Assembly: GCA_937892395.1 (NCBI GenBank)
Contig: CALAGJ010000198.1
Coordinates: forward strand, 1 to 14,374
Length of the DNA stretch: 14,374 bases
Source of the DNA: an uncultured Parafilimonas sp.
Lineage (GTDB): Bacteria > Bacteroidota > Bacteroidia > Chitinophagales > Chitinophagaceae
Direction: 5' to 3'
Of the stretch, positions 7,478 through 14,374 are shown in pieces. The notes under the pieces were generated by a model, which was not told the origin of the DNA, did no database searches, and saw nothing but the letters and a program-made list of their open reading frames with translations. Position 1 is the stretch's first letter. Each line of letters starts with the position of its first letter. The position numbers were made by a program, and so were the translations under genes.

Positions 7478-8328
7478 ATGTGCTTCAGCTCTTTTTGCTT
7501 ATACGCATGCAATTCATCTGAGAAACATTGCGATAATTCTTCCAGCAATACTTTTATTACCTGTATGTTTGATAAAGGTTTATAATAAGATGGCACCTGT
7601 GGTACGGATATTCTTTTGAAATAATTATCTAAATCATTTTGAGAAAAAGCCTGCCCTGTTGTAGCATCAATATAAAAATGGATTTTTTCTTTTGGATTTC
7701 CTTCATAAGATTCCAGATCAAAATCAGGATGAAAATAAGCAAGCACAAATTGCTTAGGCACATGTATAGCAAATACAGGTAGTGCAAGCAGTTCGGTTAG
7801 TATCAGGTATAAAACACCTATGTTGATCGTATTCCCCTTTTTGCTTTGCAATAATTTATGAATAAAAAACTCATCCGGCTTTGTATAATTTACTTCTGCA
7901 CCTTTTACAGCATAATAGTTATATAAGATACTGCATATAATTTGAGTTTTTTCTAAGGGAGTAAAATAATTATTGATTTCTATCCAGATATTTTTTCTTA
8001 TTTTTTCAAGTTCTTGGGATATGGATATTGTTTCCAAATCAGGGTATTGAAATCTGGCTGTAAGTGCAGCCCCACGTAATAAATCATTATAACTATGATT
8101 TTTCCAAAGCAAAAATTCTTGCTTTAAATCTCGATAGTGTAACCGGTGGATGAGCATTTCAATCCTATGCTGTACATGGTCTGCGGGAGAAAGTTCCCAT
8201 AAATTTTCAAGGTTTGGAATGATACCCGTGCCATAAGTAAGAATTTTCTTGCTTACACGGTCATATACTTCCATATCCGGGTCGTCAATCAGTGTAAACA
8301 AAGCTGTTATCTCCCTGTCTGCCTGCAT
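7459..8328 (-). CDS. SirB1-like transglutaminase-fold protein (Transglut_core2)
   Basis: From the ATG at 8328 it has 289 residues; an upstream in-frame TTG at 8340 would add four. It is cytoplasmic, with no signal peptide. The N-terminal part (about 1-80) is helical and carries the family-like start ALFTLIDDPDMEVYDRVSKKIL. The Transglut_core2/SirB1 region follows, with KGNTINIGVLYLILTELLALPVFAI (first part quoted: KGNTINIGVLYLILTELL) and VPKQFVLAY. In true transglutaminase-type cysteine proteases a Cys and a His sit in these two places; here they read as Asn/Gly and Gln, so catalysis by that mechanism is unlikely. The biochemical role of SirB1-type proteins is not established. It is convergent with the DUF4954 gene and divergent from the fasciclin gene, so it is probably a single-gene unit. 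Confidence 0.7.
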   Translation of the reverse strand: MQADREITALFTLIDDPDMEVYDRVSKKILTYGTGIIPNLENLWELSPADHVQHRIEMLIHRLHYRDLKQEFLLWKNHSYNDLLRGAALTARFQYPDLETISISQELEKIRKNIWIEINNYFTPLEKTQIICSILYNYYAVKGAEVNYTKPDEFFIHKLLQSKKGNTINIGVLYLILTELLALPVFAIHVPKQFVLAYFHPDFDLESYEGNPKEKIHFYIDATTGQAFSQNDLDNYFKRISVPQVPSYYKPLSNIQVIKVLLEELSQCFSDELHAYKQKELKHISSILD

Positions 8329-8637
8329 AATTGTTTGCAATCATACGAAGCAGTTTAATAGCACCTTTTAATATTAATCCACATACTGCTTTTTTTTGGG
8401 GAAAGCTGTTTTTCACACACTCATTTAGCTTCACTCTGGAAGATTTAAACTCCAAATGTTTTTTGTTTTATTCATAGCTGAATACGCTACAATTCATTCC
8501 ACAAAATCAACAGTTCAGAATGAATATAGACAAAACACTTCAACAAAAAAATTTCAGTTTGTGTTATTTCTGCATGCTTTCTAAAACAGATATCGGTTTA
8601 AGAAGCTATCATTCTTCAAAAAAATAAAAATTAAAAA
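8329..8637. other. Divergent intergenic region, no gene seen
   Basis: 309 AT-rich bases between the SirB1-like gene (- strand) and the fasciclin gene (+ strand). It must hold both promoters. The best -7 candidates are one-mismatch forms: TATTTCTG at 8565-8572 (+) and TATGATTG at 8345-8338 (-). Neither has a TTG at the right distance. An inverted repeat ATTCATTC (8492-8499) / GAATGAAT (8518-8525) with an 18-base loop lies in the middle and could be an operator or chance. Confidence 0.4.
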
Positions 8638-9717
8638 ATGAAAAGAATTGCTCAACAGTTATCTGCACTCCTAATAGGTGTAGTAGTATTTGCTTCCTGC
8701 CAAAAAAGTAGTGAACTTAGTAAATCAAAAGAAGTAAATCAAAATTACAAAGCTTCTTTAAAAGCTACTCTCAATCAATCTGATTTAAACACAAAGGAAC
8801 CTAGTCTTTCTTGGTGGACAGATGAATCTTCTGCGAATGCCCGTCAAGCAGGCTCAAAACCAATTACTAGTTTTACATATTTAGAAGCCGCTTTGGATTT
8901 AACTGGATTAGATGATGTGCTATCAGATCCAAATACGATATACACTTTATTTGCTCCATCTGATCTAGCTTTTATAAACGCTGGTTTTCCAACTGTAGAT
9001 GATTTGTTGGCATTAGGCTCCGAAGCACTTACGCCAATATTACTTTACCATGTTGTAGGTGGTGCTAAAGTATTTGCAGAAGACGTAACTGACGGACCAG
9101 CAACTACATTAAATACTGCCCAAATTTTTCTAACTTCCTCAGGTGCAAATGAATCATTGAAAGTGTTTGTAAATGGTTATGGTGTATATATTCCCAACCA
9201 AGAAACCGACAATGGTGTTGTACATTGCATCAATCAAGTATTGTTTCCGCCATCTCAAAATCTTGTTGAATTGGCTATAGCCACACCAGATCTTTCATAC
9301 TTAGTAGCTGCTGTTGTAACTGCAAGTACAGGATCGACAGATGTTGCAGCTGTATTGAGTGGTGATGGCCCTTTTACACTGTTTGCTCCAACCAATCAGG
9401 CTTTCATCAATGCAGGTTTTGAAACCATTGAAGAAATTGAAGCTACTGATCCTAATGCATTAGCAGCTATACTAACATACCATGTGGTAAGTGCAAGGGT
9501 ATATGCCTGCGACATACCAGTAGCAGGTTTGATGCCAACTATGGTATCAGGAGGAATTACAGATATCACCACAGATATCCGCCGCGATGGAAATATTAGC
9601 AGAAGAGATATTTTTATCAAAGGCAATTCTAATACCACTCCATCACTTGTGATAGGAAAAAATCTTACAACTACAAATGGTGTAGCACATGTAATTGATC
9701 AGGTATTACTACCATAG
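8638..9717 (+). CDS. Two-domain fasciclin (FAS1) lipoprotein
   Basis: A 359-residue envelope protein. The N-terminus is a lipoprotein signal peptide (LLIGVVVFAS) with the lipidated Cys at residue 21, followed by a Ser/Lys-rich linker to about residue 75. Two FAS1 domains follow: about 76-204 with YTLFAPSDLAF, LLYHVV and DNGVVHCINQVLFP, and about 206-359 with FTLFAPTNQAF, LTYHVV and TNGVAHVIDQVLLP. FAS1 domains usually mediate adhesion or binding of matrix or polysaccharide at the cell surface; bacterial ligands are mostly unknown. The mature protein should sit in the outer membrane. The +2 to +5 residues after the Cys (QKSS) do not show an obvious acidic surface-export signal, so inner-face versus surface display is unclear. 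It stands alone, ending in a strong terminator. Confidence 0.9.
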   Translation: MKRIAQQLSALLIGVVVFASCQKSSELSKSKEVNQNYKASLKATLNQSDLNTKEPSLSWWTDESSANARQAGSKPITSFTYLEAALDLTGLDDVLSDPNTIYTLFAPSDLAFINAGFPTVDDLLALGSEALTPILLYHVVGGAKVFAEDVTDGPATTLNTAQIFLTSSGANESLKVFVNGYGVYIPNQETDNGVVHCINQVLFPPSQNLVELAIATPDLSYLVAAVVTASTGSTDVAAVLSGDGPFTLFAPTNQAFINAGFETIEEIEATDPNALAAILTYHVVSARVYACDIPVAGLMPTMVSGGITDITTDIRRDGNISRRDIFIKGNSNTTPSLVIGKNLTTTNGVAHVIDQVLLP

Positions 9718-9740
9718 TTCAGGGTTAGTGTTGATATATA

Positions 9741-9769
9741 ACGGGCCGCAATATGCGGCCTGTTTTTTT
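9741..9769 (+). terminator. Intrinsic terminator of the fasciclin gene
   Basis: GGCCGCA (9744-9750) pairs with TGCGGCC (9754-9760) around a 3-base loop; G-T, C-G and A-T pairs extend the stem to about ten base pairs. Seven T (9763-9769) follow. It begins 24 bases after the fasciclin stop and lies between that gene and the convergent Mur ligase gene. Confidence 0.85.
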
Positions 9770-9805
9770 GTAATGCTATACTTGTTTAAAAGTAAAAATT
9801 GCTAC

Positions 9806-11179
9806 TTATAATTCATTAAGAACCTCTATGGCAAAATCTTCTAATGTAGGATCTCTGGCCCCCATTAACAGCAGAACAACACCAGGTTTAATATATGATT
9901 TTAGTGCTTTTACTATCATAGACCTCTGCTCCACAAACAAAGCCTGCTTGCCACACAGCAGTATGCCTTGAATCAAATCATTTGCAGAAATATCCTTTTG
10001 TGCAGTGCCACCTGCATAGTAAATTTCACTCATGCATATTGTATCAGTAGGTCTAAGACAACTTGATATTTCTTGAATAAAATCATCTTTTAAAAACTTT
10101 GTTGGTCCATAGCCGTGTGGCTGAAACCATGCTATAACGTTATCTGCCAATGGCTGCACTGCTTGTATAGATGCCGCACATTTAGCCGGATTGTGCGCAT
10201 AGTCATCAATGAGGATAATGCCGTTCTTTACGCCAATCAGTTGGTGTCTTCTGTAGATGCCTTTGTACTGTTGCAATGCATCTGAACAAACCTGGAGAGA
10301 AACACCCAAAATTTTTGCTGCTGATACAGCGGCTGCGGCATTACTCATCGTATGCCGACCAAGCGCTTGCATACTAAAAGATACTGCATCAATAGTGAAC
10401 GAAAGCCCAAATCCATTTTGTAAAAAATTTTTTGCAGCAGTACCTGCCATAGCATCATCAGATGAAAAATCTAAGTCCAATTCTTTTGATAAACCAGCAG
10501 CTAAAGGGTTGGATTGATTCGCAATAAAAAAACTACTACAATGCTGTTTAAATGTTTGAAATAGCTCAAGCAATTCTGGTACATCTTTATGATCCTTATC
10601 GACATTGAGAAGTATGCCCCCAGCAGGTTTATATTGTACAATACTACCATCACTTTCATCTGCTTCTATAATCAACCAATCTCCGCTGTTATATACAGCA
10701 TTTCCAATCATACCTTTTTCAATCAAGGACACTAAACCAGCACCAGTTATTAGAGAAGGTTTCAAACCAGCGTGGTCCAATATTGTAAACAGCATGGCTG
10801 CTGTACTGCTTTTTCCTGATGTGCCTCCTACTGCTATTGTTTTCTTTTGTGTGGTAATGTATGCAAGCAATTCGCTACGACGCATAAAAGGCAAACCGAG
10901 TGCTTTTGCTTTTTGTACTTCGGGCACAGTATCTTCTACAGCTGTGGAAGTAACAATTAATGATACAGTTTCATTGAGCCCACTCCCATCCTGTGGATAG
11001 CAGTGAATACCCGTTGATGCTAATTTATTCGCAGTAGCATTGTATTCGCCTGCGGCGAAAAAACGATCACTCCCACTCACTTCTACCCCACTTCCTTTCA
11101 AATACTGTGCTAATGCACTCATACCAGCGCCTGCAATGCCCATAAAAAATACATGCGATAAAGAAATTGACTCACTCAT
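9806..11179 (-). CDS. Divergent MurC-type Mur ligase
   Basis: A 457-residue cytoplasmic ligase with the three-domain Mur layout. Domain 1 has the nucleotide-sugar loop GIAGAGMSALA (14-24) and SGSD (35-38), most like MurC. Domain 2 has the P-loop GGTSGKSST (118-126), EADESDG (172-178), NVDKDHKD (192-199) and GRHTMSNAAAA (274-284). Domain 3 has IDDYAHNP (324-331), FQPHGYGPT (352-360) and LMGARDP (438-444). MurC joins L-Ala to UDP-MurNAc using ATP. Several normally strict positions differ: GTHGKTT reads GTSGKSS, DDYAHHP reads DDYAHNP, QPHRYTR reads QPHGYGP and the C-terminal GAGD reads GARD. It is isolated, not in a dcw division/wall cluster. It may be a paralogue with another amino acid or muropeptide substrate (Mpl-like recycling is one option) rather than the housekeeping MurC. 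A weak -7 match, CATCTTTG, lies at 11191-11184. Confidence 0.75.
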   Translation of the reverse strand: MSESISLSHVFFMGIAGAGMSALAQYLKGSGVEVSGSDRFFAAGEYNATANKLASTGIHCYPQDGSGLNETVSLIVTSTAVEDTVPEVQKAKALGLPFMRRSELLAYITTQKKTIAVGGTSGKSSTAAMLFTILDHAGLKPSLITGAGLVSLIEKGMIGNAVYNSGDWLIIEADESDGSIVQYKPAGGILLNVDKDHKDVPELLELFQTFKQHCSSFFIANQSNPLAAGLSKELDLDFSSDDAMAGTAAKNFLQNGFGLSFTIDAVSFSMQALGRHTMSNAAAAVSAAKILGVSLQVCSDALQQYKGIYRRHQLIGVKNGIILIDDYAHNPAKCAASIQAVQPLADNVIAWFQPHGYGPTKFLKDDFIQEISSCLRPTDTICMSEIYYAGGTAQKDISANDLIQGILLCGKQALFVEQRSMIVKALKSYIKPGVVLLLMGARDPTLEDFAIEVLNEL

Positions 11180-11667
11180 GTTGCAAAGATGTGTATTGTA
11201 AGATTGTATTTAAAAAATTCAGGGTAAATAGTCTTAGTCTTTTCTTTAAATGACAGCAGTAGTTGAAAACAATGAAGCATATTAATTTATTGTAGGTCAT
11301 CCATAATGTAAGCACAATAGAATTGGTCTTCGTTTACACTGTAGTTTTATGCATTTTATCTTTATTGATGCCGATATTTTTATTGGGCTTTGGTGATTTG
11401 GTTCTTCCCAAAAAACTTACAATTAAACCTTTTCTTTTAATAGGGACTACAAGTAAAGTTTACACTTTTTGTGAAGTAGTTGTGATAAAGGAAAGGCTTT
11501 TTTGAACGAACATTTTCTATACGAATTCTCTTTCTATTCATCATTTCCCGAAGGGATAAAAATCTGTCCGCTTCTAATCTTTTTAGGTATCTATATGATT
11601 AATACATTTAAGATGATTTGAAAATTTTATTGCTTCAAAACTGAAAACATTCTTTCATAAAAGGATA
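11180..11667. other. 488-base intergenic region, no convincing gene
   Basis: Lies between the end of the HTTM gene and the start of the Mur ligase gene, both on the - strand. It must hold the HTTM operon's 3' end and the Mur ligase promoter. A 60-codon open frame (11323-11505, +) starts with TTG and lacks family-like sequence. A short TCCC-GAA-GGGA hairpin (11546-11556) has no T run on either side that would make it a good terminator. The 9-mer GTTTACACT occurs twice (11332-11340, 11458-11466), 126 bases apart. Confidence 0.45.
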
Positions 11668-13032
11668 CTATTTGAGCACCCAATCCTTATTGCTCCAACC
11701 ATCTTCCACTTGCATTAAATCTACTGTGGAGTCTATGTATAAACGGCTGGGTGTACCATTGAGTGTAACAAAAACATGGGCTTTTACTGTGGGTTTATAA
11801 ATACCGGCAGCTTCATAATGCTTGCCGAGGAAATGTGCATATTGCAAGATCATATCTGGCTGCATGGCCATTTGTTTTTCTTGATGGGGATTGAGGAAAT
11901 CGCTGTTAAACACTTCTCCGGTGCGGTTTGTACGTGTATCTGTTATATAAAATGTGGCCGTGCCTGCTTTTTCCATCAGCATGACACGCCATCCAAATCT
12001 GTAGCCCTGCTCTGTCCAAAACATATTGCCTTTGTACAATAGAAATCGCCAGGGAAATATGATTTGAAATAGAAAATAAATACCCATAATCCCAAAAGCA
12101 ATTTTCTTTACACCCTCCTGCATTTGCCATGAACAACTGCCCTGTCTATTAAGAAAATTAAGCTGCTTTTTATGTAATAATTTTGCAAGAAAAAGTTGTA
12201 ATCGTATATGCCATTCTGCTGAAAAAAATATGGTGGTAGCGGCTATCATTACGACAGGAAAAACGCCAATCTGAAATAGTAAACCTGTAAGCCCATGAAA
12301 TATGATAACGGACAAATATGCCCAAGGTCTGGTTTTTTTGTTCATTAACCAAAATATGATGGTAGAATCATACAGCATACCTATCCAACTAAATATCCAC
12401 GGTGTATAGTACCACTCAAAAAGAGGCCCAATAATGGGTAGTGAATTGTGTGCCGGCAGCCAAATGCGAAGTGGCAATGCGTTTATCAACCATGCATGAT
12501 TTATTTTTATGAGCCCTGCACAAATGTAAACAATAGCCAACTGTAGCTTTACAATACCAATACACCAAGTGGGTACTTTATTACAGTATAAATTTGGCTT
12601 CAGTATTACATCTAAAGATAGACTTCGGTGTGCTGGCAGCACTATCATGAGCAAACTGATAAGGCTTACAAAATAATAATGGTTTAAATAATAAGTTAGA
12701 TCTATGAGCTCAGTATAAGTAAAACAAATAAATAAAACGGATGCTGCTATTCTATAAAACAAACCGAGTGTAACCAGCAAAGAGGCCAGAAGCAATACAA
12801 TGTGTACAGCATACATGCCTTGTACACTAAGTGGCTTTACCCAATCAAAGCCAAAATACTTAAAATGAAAAACGGGGTTTGTGTAATGCTCTTCAATCCA
12901 TCCGAGAGCCATAAAGCGTGCAGTACCTATCATCATGATGATACCAAATAGGATGCGAAAACTCACTAAAGGTGCAATGCTGATTTGCCTTTGCAGAGAA
13001 TGCGTTAGACTGCTTCGCATAGAGAATAGCAT
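11668..13032 (-). CDS. HTTM / vitamin-K-dependent gamma-carboxylase-like membrane protein
   Basis: A 454-residue integral membrane protein. Several hydrophobic helices lie at about residues 18-42, 70-108, 118-135, 157-178, 208-230, 238-270 and 308-328, followed by a soluble C-terminal part. It resembles the HTTM/VKGC family. YLNHYYFVSL (115-124) and YICAGLIKINHAWL (169-182) align by eye with the human carboxylase stretches around His160 and the catalytic base Lys218, making Lys176 the likely equivalent; FHGLTGLLFQIGVFP (245-259) also fits. The tail (MLMEKAG, PDMILQYAHFL, LNGTPSRLYID, DLM) is the family's typical extension. Human VKGC carboxylates Glu using reduced vitamin K; function in Bacteroidota is unproven, and their quinone is menaquinone. 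The gene begins 18 bases after the imelysin stop, so the two are probably cotranslated. ATG 13020 is an alternative start four codons in. Confidence 0.8.
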   Translation of the reverse strand: MLFSMRSSLTHSLQRQISIAPLVSFRILFGIIMMIGTARFMALGWIEEHYTNPVFHFKYFGFDWVKPLSVQGMYAVHIVLLLASLLVTLGLFYRIAASVLFICFTYTELIDLTYYLNHYYFVSLISLLMIVLPAHRSLSLDVILKPNLYCNKVPTWCIGIVKLQLAIVYICAGLIKINHAWLINALPLRIWLPAHNSLPIIGPLFEWYYTPWIFSWIGMLYDSTIIFWLMNKKTRPWAYLSVIIFHGLTGLLFQIGVFPVVMIAATTIFFSAEWHIRLQLFLAKLLHKKQLNFLNRQGSCSWQMQEGVKKIAFGIMGIYFLFQIIFPWRFLLYKGNMFWTEQGYRFGWRVMLMEKAGTATFYITDTRTNRTGEVFNSDFLNPHQEKQMAMQPDMILQYAHFLGKHYEAAGIYKPTVKAHVFVTLNGTPSRLYIDSTVDLMQVEDGWSNKDWVLK

Positions 13033-13050
13033 AGTATGATCATGGTACGA

Positions 13051-14178
13051 TTAATCACCATCTCCACTACTAAAGGTAATGGCAATGCCAAGTAGGCTGC
13101 TCATTTCACTTTTATAGTTGGGGAGTTGAATTTGCAATTGTGTATGCAGGCTGCTCCAAGCATCAAAATTTGTATTGATTTGCGTTTCAAAGGAGGGAGA
13201 CTCAGGTATGGTTGCTAAGGCATTTTTAATAACAGCCATTTGTGTTTCCGTGCGGCTTACCAAGTCTGCCCCGCCACTTACAGAAAGTAGATACTCCTTC
13301 CATCCAATACCATCAGTACCAGCTTTGCTGCGGCCTTGCCAGCAATTATCAATGGCTTCTATATGCAGTTCAATATACTTTCGGCTAATTGCTGAATACC
13401 TTGCTTCCACCTTTGAAGGTTCGGTACTTGTTTGTCCTATTCGCTTACCCAGGGGCAAACCTACTTTAAAGTTTTTTATTGCTTCAAAGCTGCGCACAAA
13501 TTCATTGTACATCTGTGATGTGCTGCTACCTACATCGGTACCATCATTGTTTATAAATTCTTGTTTATATGAATCAGTCCAGGCTGCTACTATAGCATCT
13601 GTTTGTGATTTAATTTTATTGATGAGTGCTAATAAATATTTGCCTCTATTTCCATTTGTTGAAAATGCATTGACGATTGCTTCATCATTGCCAGCAGGGT
13701 CAAAGATTAAATAATCAATGGCATTTAGTCCACGATTGTCTCGGTTAAAATCGGTGAGTGACGTATTGTTTGTGGTGATGTTAGATTCGATGGATGTAGT
13801 GTTAGCAGGCCAGGTGCCAATTTCTTCTACAAAACCTTTTCTAATGCCTGATTCCCCGGCTGGGCCAAAATTGAAACTATTGGCATACATCCAAGCGGTG
13901 TATGTTTTTTCAAAACTTTGTTGGGCATCATCTAAAGCAGCTGTGGTTGTATTTTCAGAGAAATTGAGTAAATCCGATTGCAGCTTATTTACATTGGCTT
14001 GTAAATCTGTGAATGCTGGTATGATGATATTGTCAGCAAAATTTTGAAGCATAATTTTTCTATCAAAACTATTGGTGTTAGCCGGGCCAGTTTTATCATT
14101 GCACGCTTGAACACCTGCCAATAACAAAATGCAGCAATAAAATATGATTCCTTGTATTTTCTTTAAATAGTTTTTCAT
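13051..14178 (-). CDS. Imelysin-family lipoprotein
   Basis: A 375-residue envelope lipoprotein. The signal peptide IIFYCCILLLAGVQA is followed by Cys26, the expected lipidation site. The imelysin fold (helical, duplicated) spans about 40-365: KTYTAWMYANSFNFGPAG (91-108) gives the typical W...FGP segment, RGLNAIDYLIF (149-159) occupies the GxHxxE position, and EARYSAISRKYIELHIEAI (258-276) belongs to the second half. The ending LGIAITFSSGDGD resembles other Bacteroidota members. Imelysin-family proteins are associated with iron uptake; the GxHxxE motif is the proposed metal site. Here its His is Asn and its Glu is Asp, so metal binding may differ. It is first in a probable operon with the HTTM gene. 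No clear Fur box was found upstream; the best -7-like match is AACATTTG at 14219-14212, with TTG too far away (26 bases). Confidence 0.85.
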   Translation of the reverse strand: MKNYLKKIQGIIFYCCILLLAGVQACNDKTGPANTNSFDRKIMLQNFADNIIIPAFTDLQANVNKLQSDLLNFSENTTTAALDDAQQSFEKTYTAWMYANSFNFGPAGESGIRKGFVEEIGTWPANTTSIESNITTNNTSLTDFNRDNRGLNAIDYLIFDPAGNDEAIVNAFSTNGNRGKYLLALINKIKSQTDAIVAAWTDSYKQEFINNDGTDVGSSTSQMYNEFVRSFEAIKNFKVGLPLGKRIGQTSTEPSKVEARYSAISRKYIELHIEAIDNCWQGRSKAGTDGIGWKEYLLSVSGGADLVSRTETQMAVIKNALATIPESPSFETQINTNFDAWSSLHTQLQIQLPNYKSEMSSLLGIAITFSSGDGD

Positions 14179-14374
14179 CTTGCAAAATGTTTTTCAGGAA
14201 TGCAGATTTGGCAAATGTTTGTCTTTTAAGAAAAAGTATATCAGCCAAAGTTTAATAAAATCAGTATTTCTTTTACTGTACAAAAATCATACTTTACTTA
14301 TAGCTATAATGCCACTTTGGGAAATCCTTTTACGGATATAGTAAAGTTCTATAAAAAAGTTAATATTAAACACA

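Noticed and set aside
10257..11000. Open frames of 86 and 131 codons on the + strand inside the Mur ligase gene
   Set aside because: They are opposite-strand shadows of a well-supported ligase whose motifs are intact.
11323..11505. 60-codon hydrophobic open frame on the + strand in the gene-free stretch
   Set aside because: Starts with TTG, has no promoter or recognisable family, and AT-rich DNA often gives short hydrophobic frames.
13175..14047. Open frames of 179 and 109 codons on the + strand opposite the imelysin gene
   Set aside because: Sequence is low-quality antisense of a clear imelysin; no family features.
14179..14374. Possible Fur box or promoter upstream of the imelysin gene
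   Set aside because: No GATAAT-like repeats in Fur arrangement and the -33/-7 spacing of the best candidate is too long (26 bases).

Overview
The window (about 14.4 kb, AT-rich) looks like a chromosomal segment from a Bacteroidota bacterium, most likely a Chitinophagaceae-type member. This rests on inference from gene families: a TPR sensor kinase paired with a LytTR regulator, a DUF4954 protein, an imelysin lipoprotein followed by an HTTM protein, a FAS1 lipoprotein, and a match to the Bacteroidota promoter form TTG-N17-TAnnTTTG. Shine-Dalgarno sequences are not obvious before the starts. No RNA genes, insertion sequences, phage genes or CRISPR arrays are visible.

Left part, + strand: an FtsE-type ABC ATPase (133-828) is followed by a GC-rich hairpin. 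Next is a 332-base intergenic region holding two identical 10-bp direct repeats exactly 21 bp apart, just upstream of a well-matched promoter. That promoter drives a TPR/LytS-type histidine kinase (1176-3167), followed after 45 bases by its probable partner, a LytTR response regulator (3213-3968). Then come a membrane fatty-acid desaturase (4068-5144) and a 734-residue DUF4954 beta-helix protein (5217-7421).

Middle: a SirB1-like transglutaminase-fold protein (7459-8328, - strand) converges on the DUF4954 gene and diverges from a two-domain fasciclin lipoprotein (8638-9717, + strand), which ends in a strong intrinsic terminator. A divergent MurC-type Mur ligase (9806-11179, - strand) follows, then 488 bases with no convincing gene.

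Right part, - strand: an imelysin-family lipoprotein (13051-14178) lies 18 bases upstream of an HTTM/vitamin-K-dependent-carboxylase-like membrane protein (11668-13032). The two form a probable operon.

The most notable signals are the apparent LytTR operator in front of the kinase gene, which suggests autoregulation; the imelysin-HTTM pair, whose membrane protein keeps the carboxylase-type lysine; the Mur ligase with altered nucleotide- and substrate-binding motifs; and the SirB1-like protein without recognisable catalytic Cys/His.
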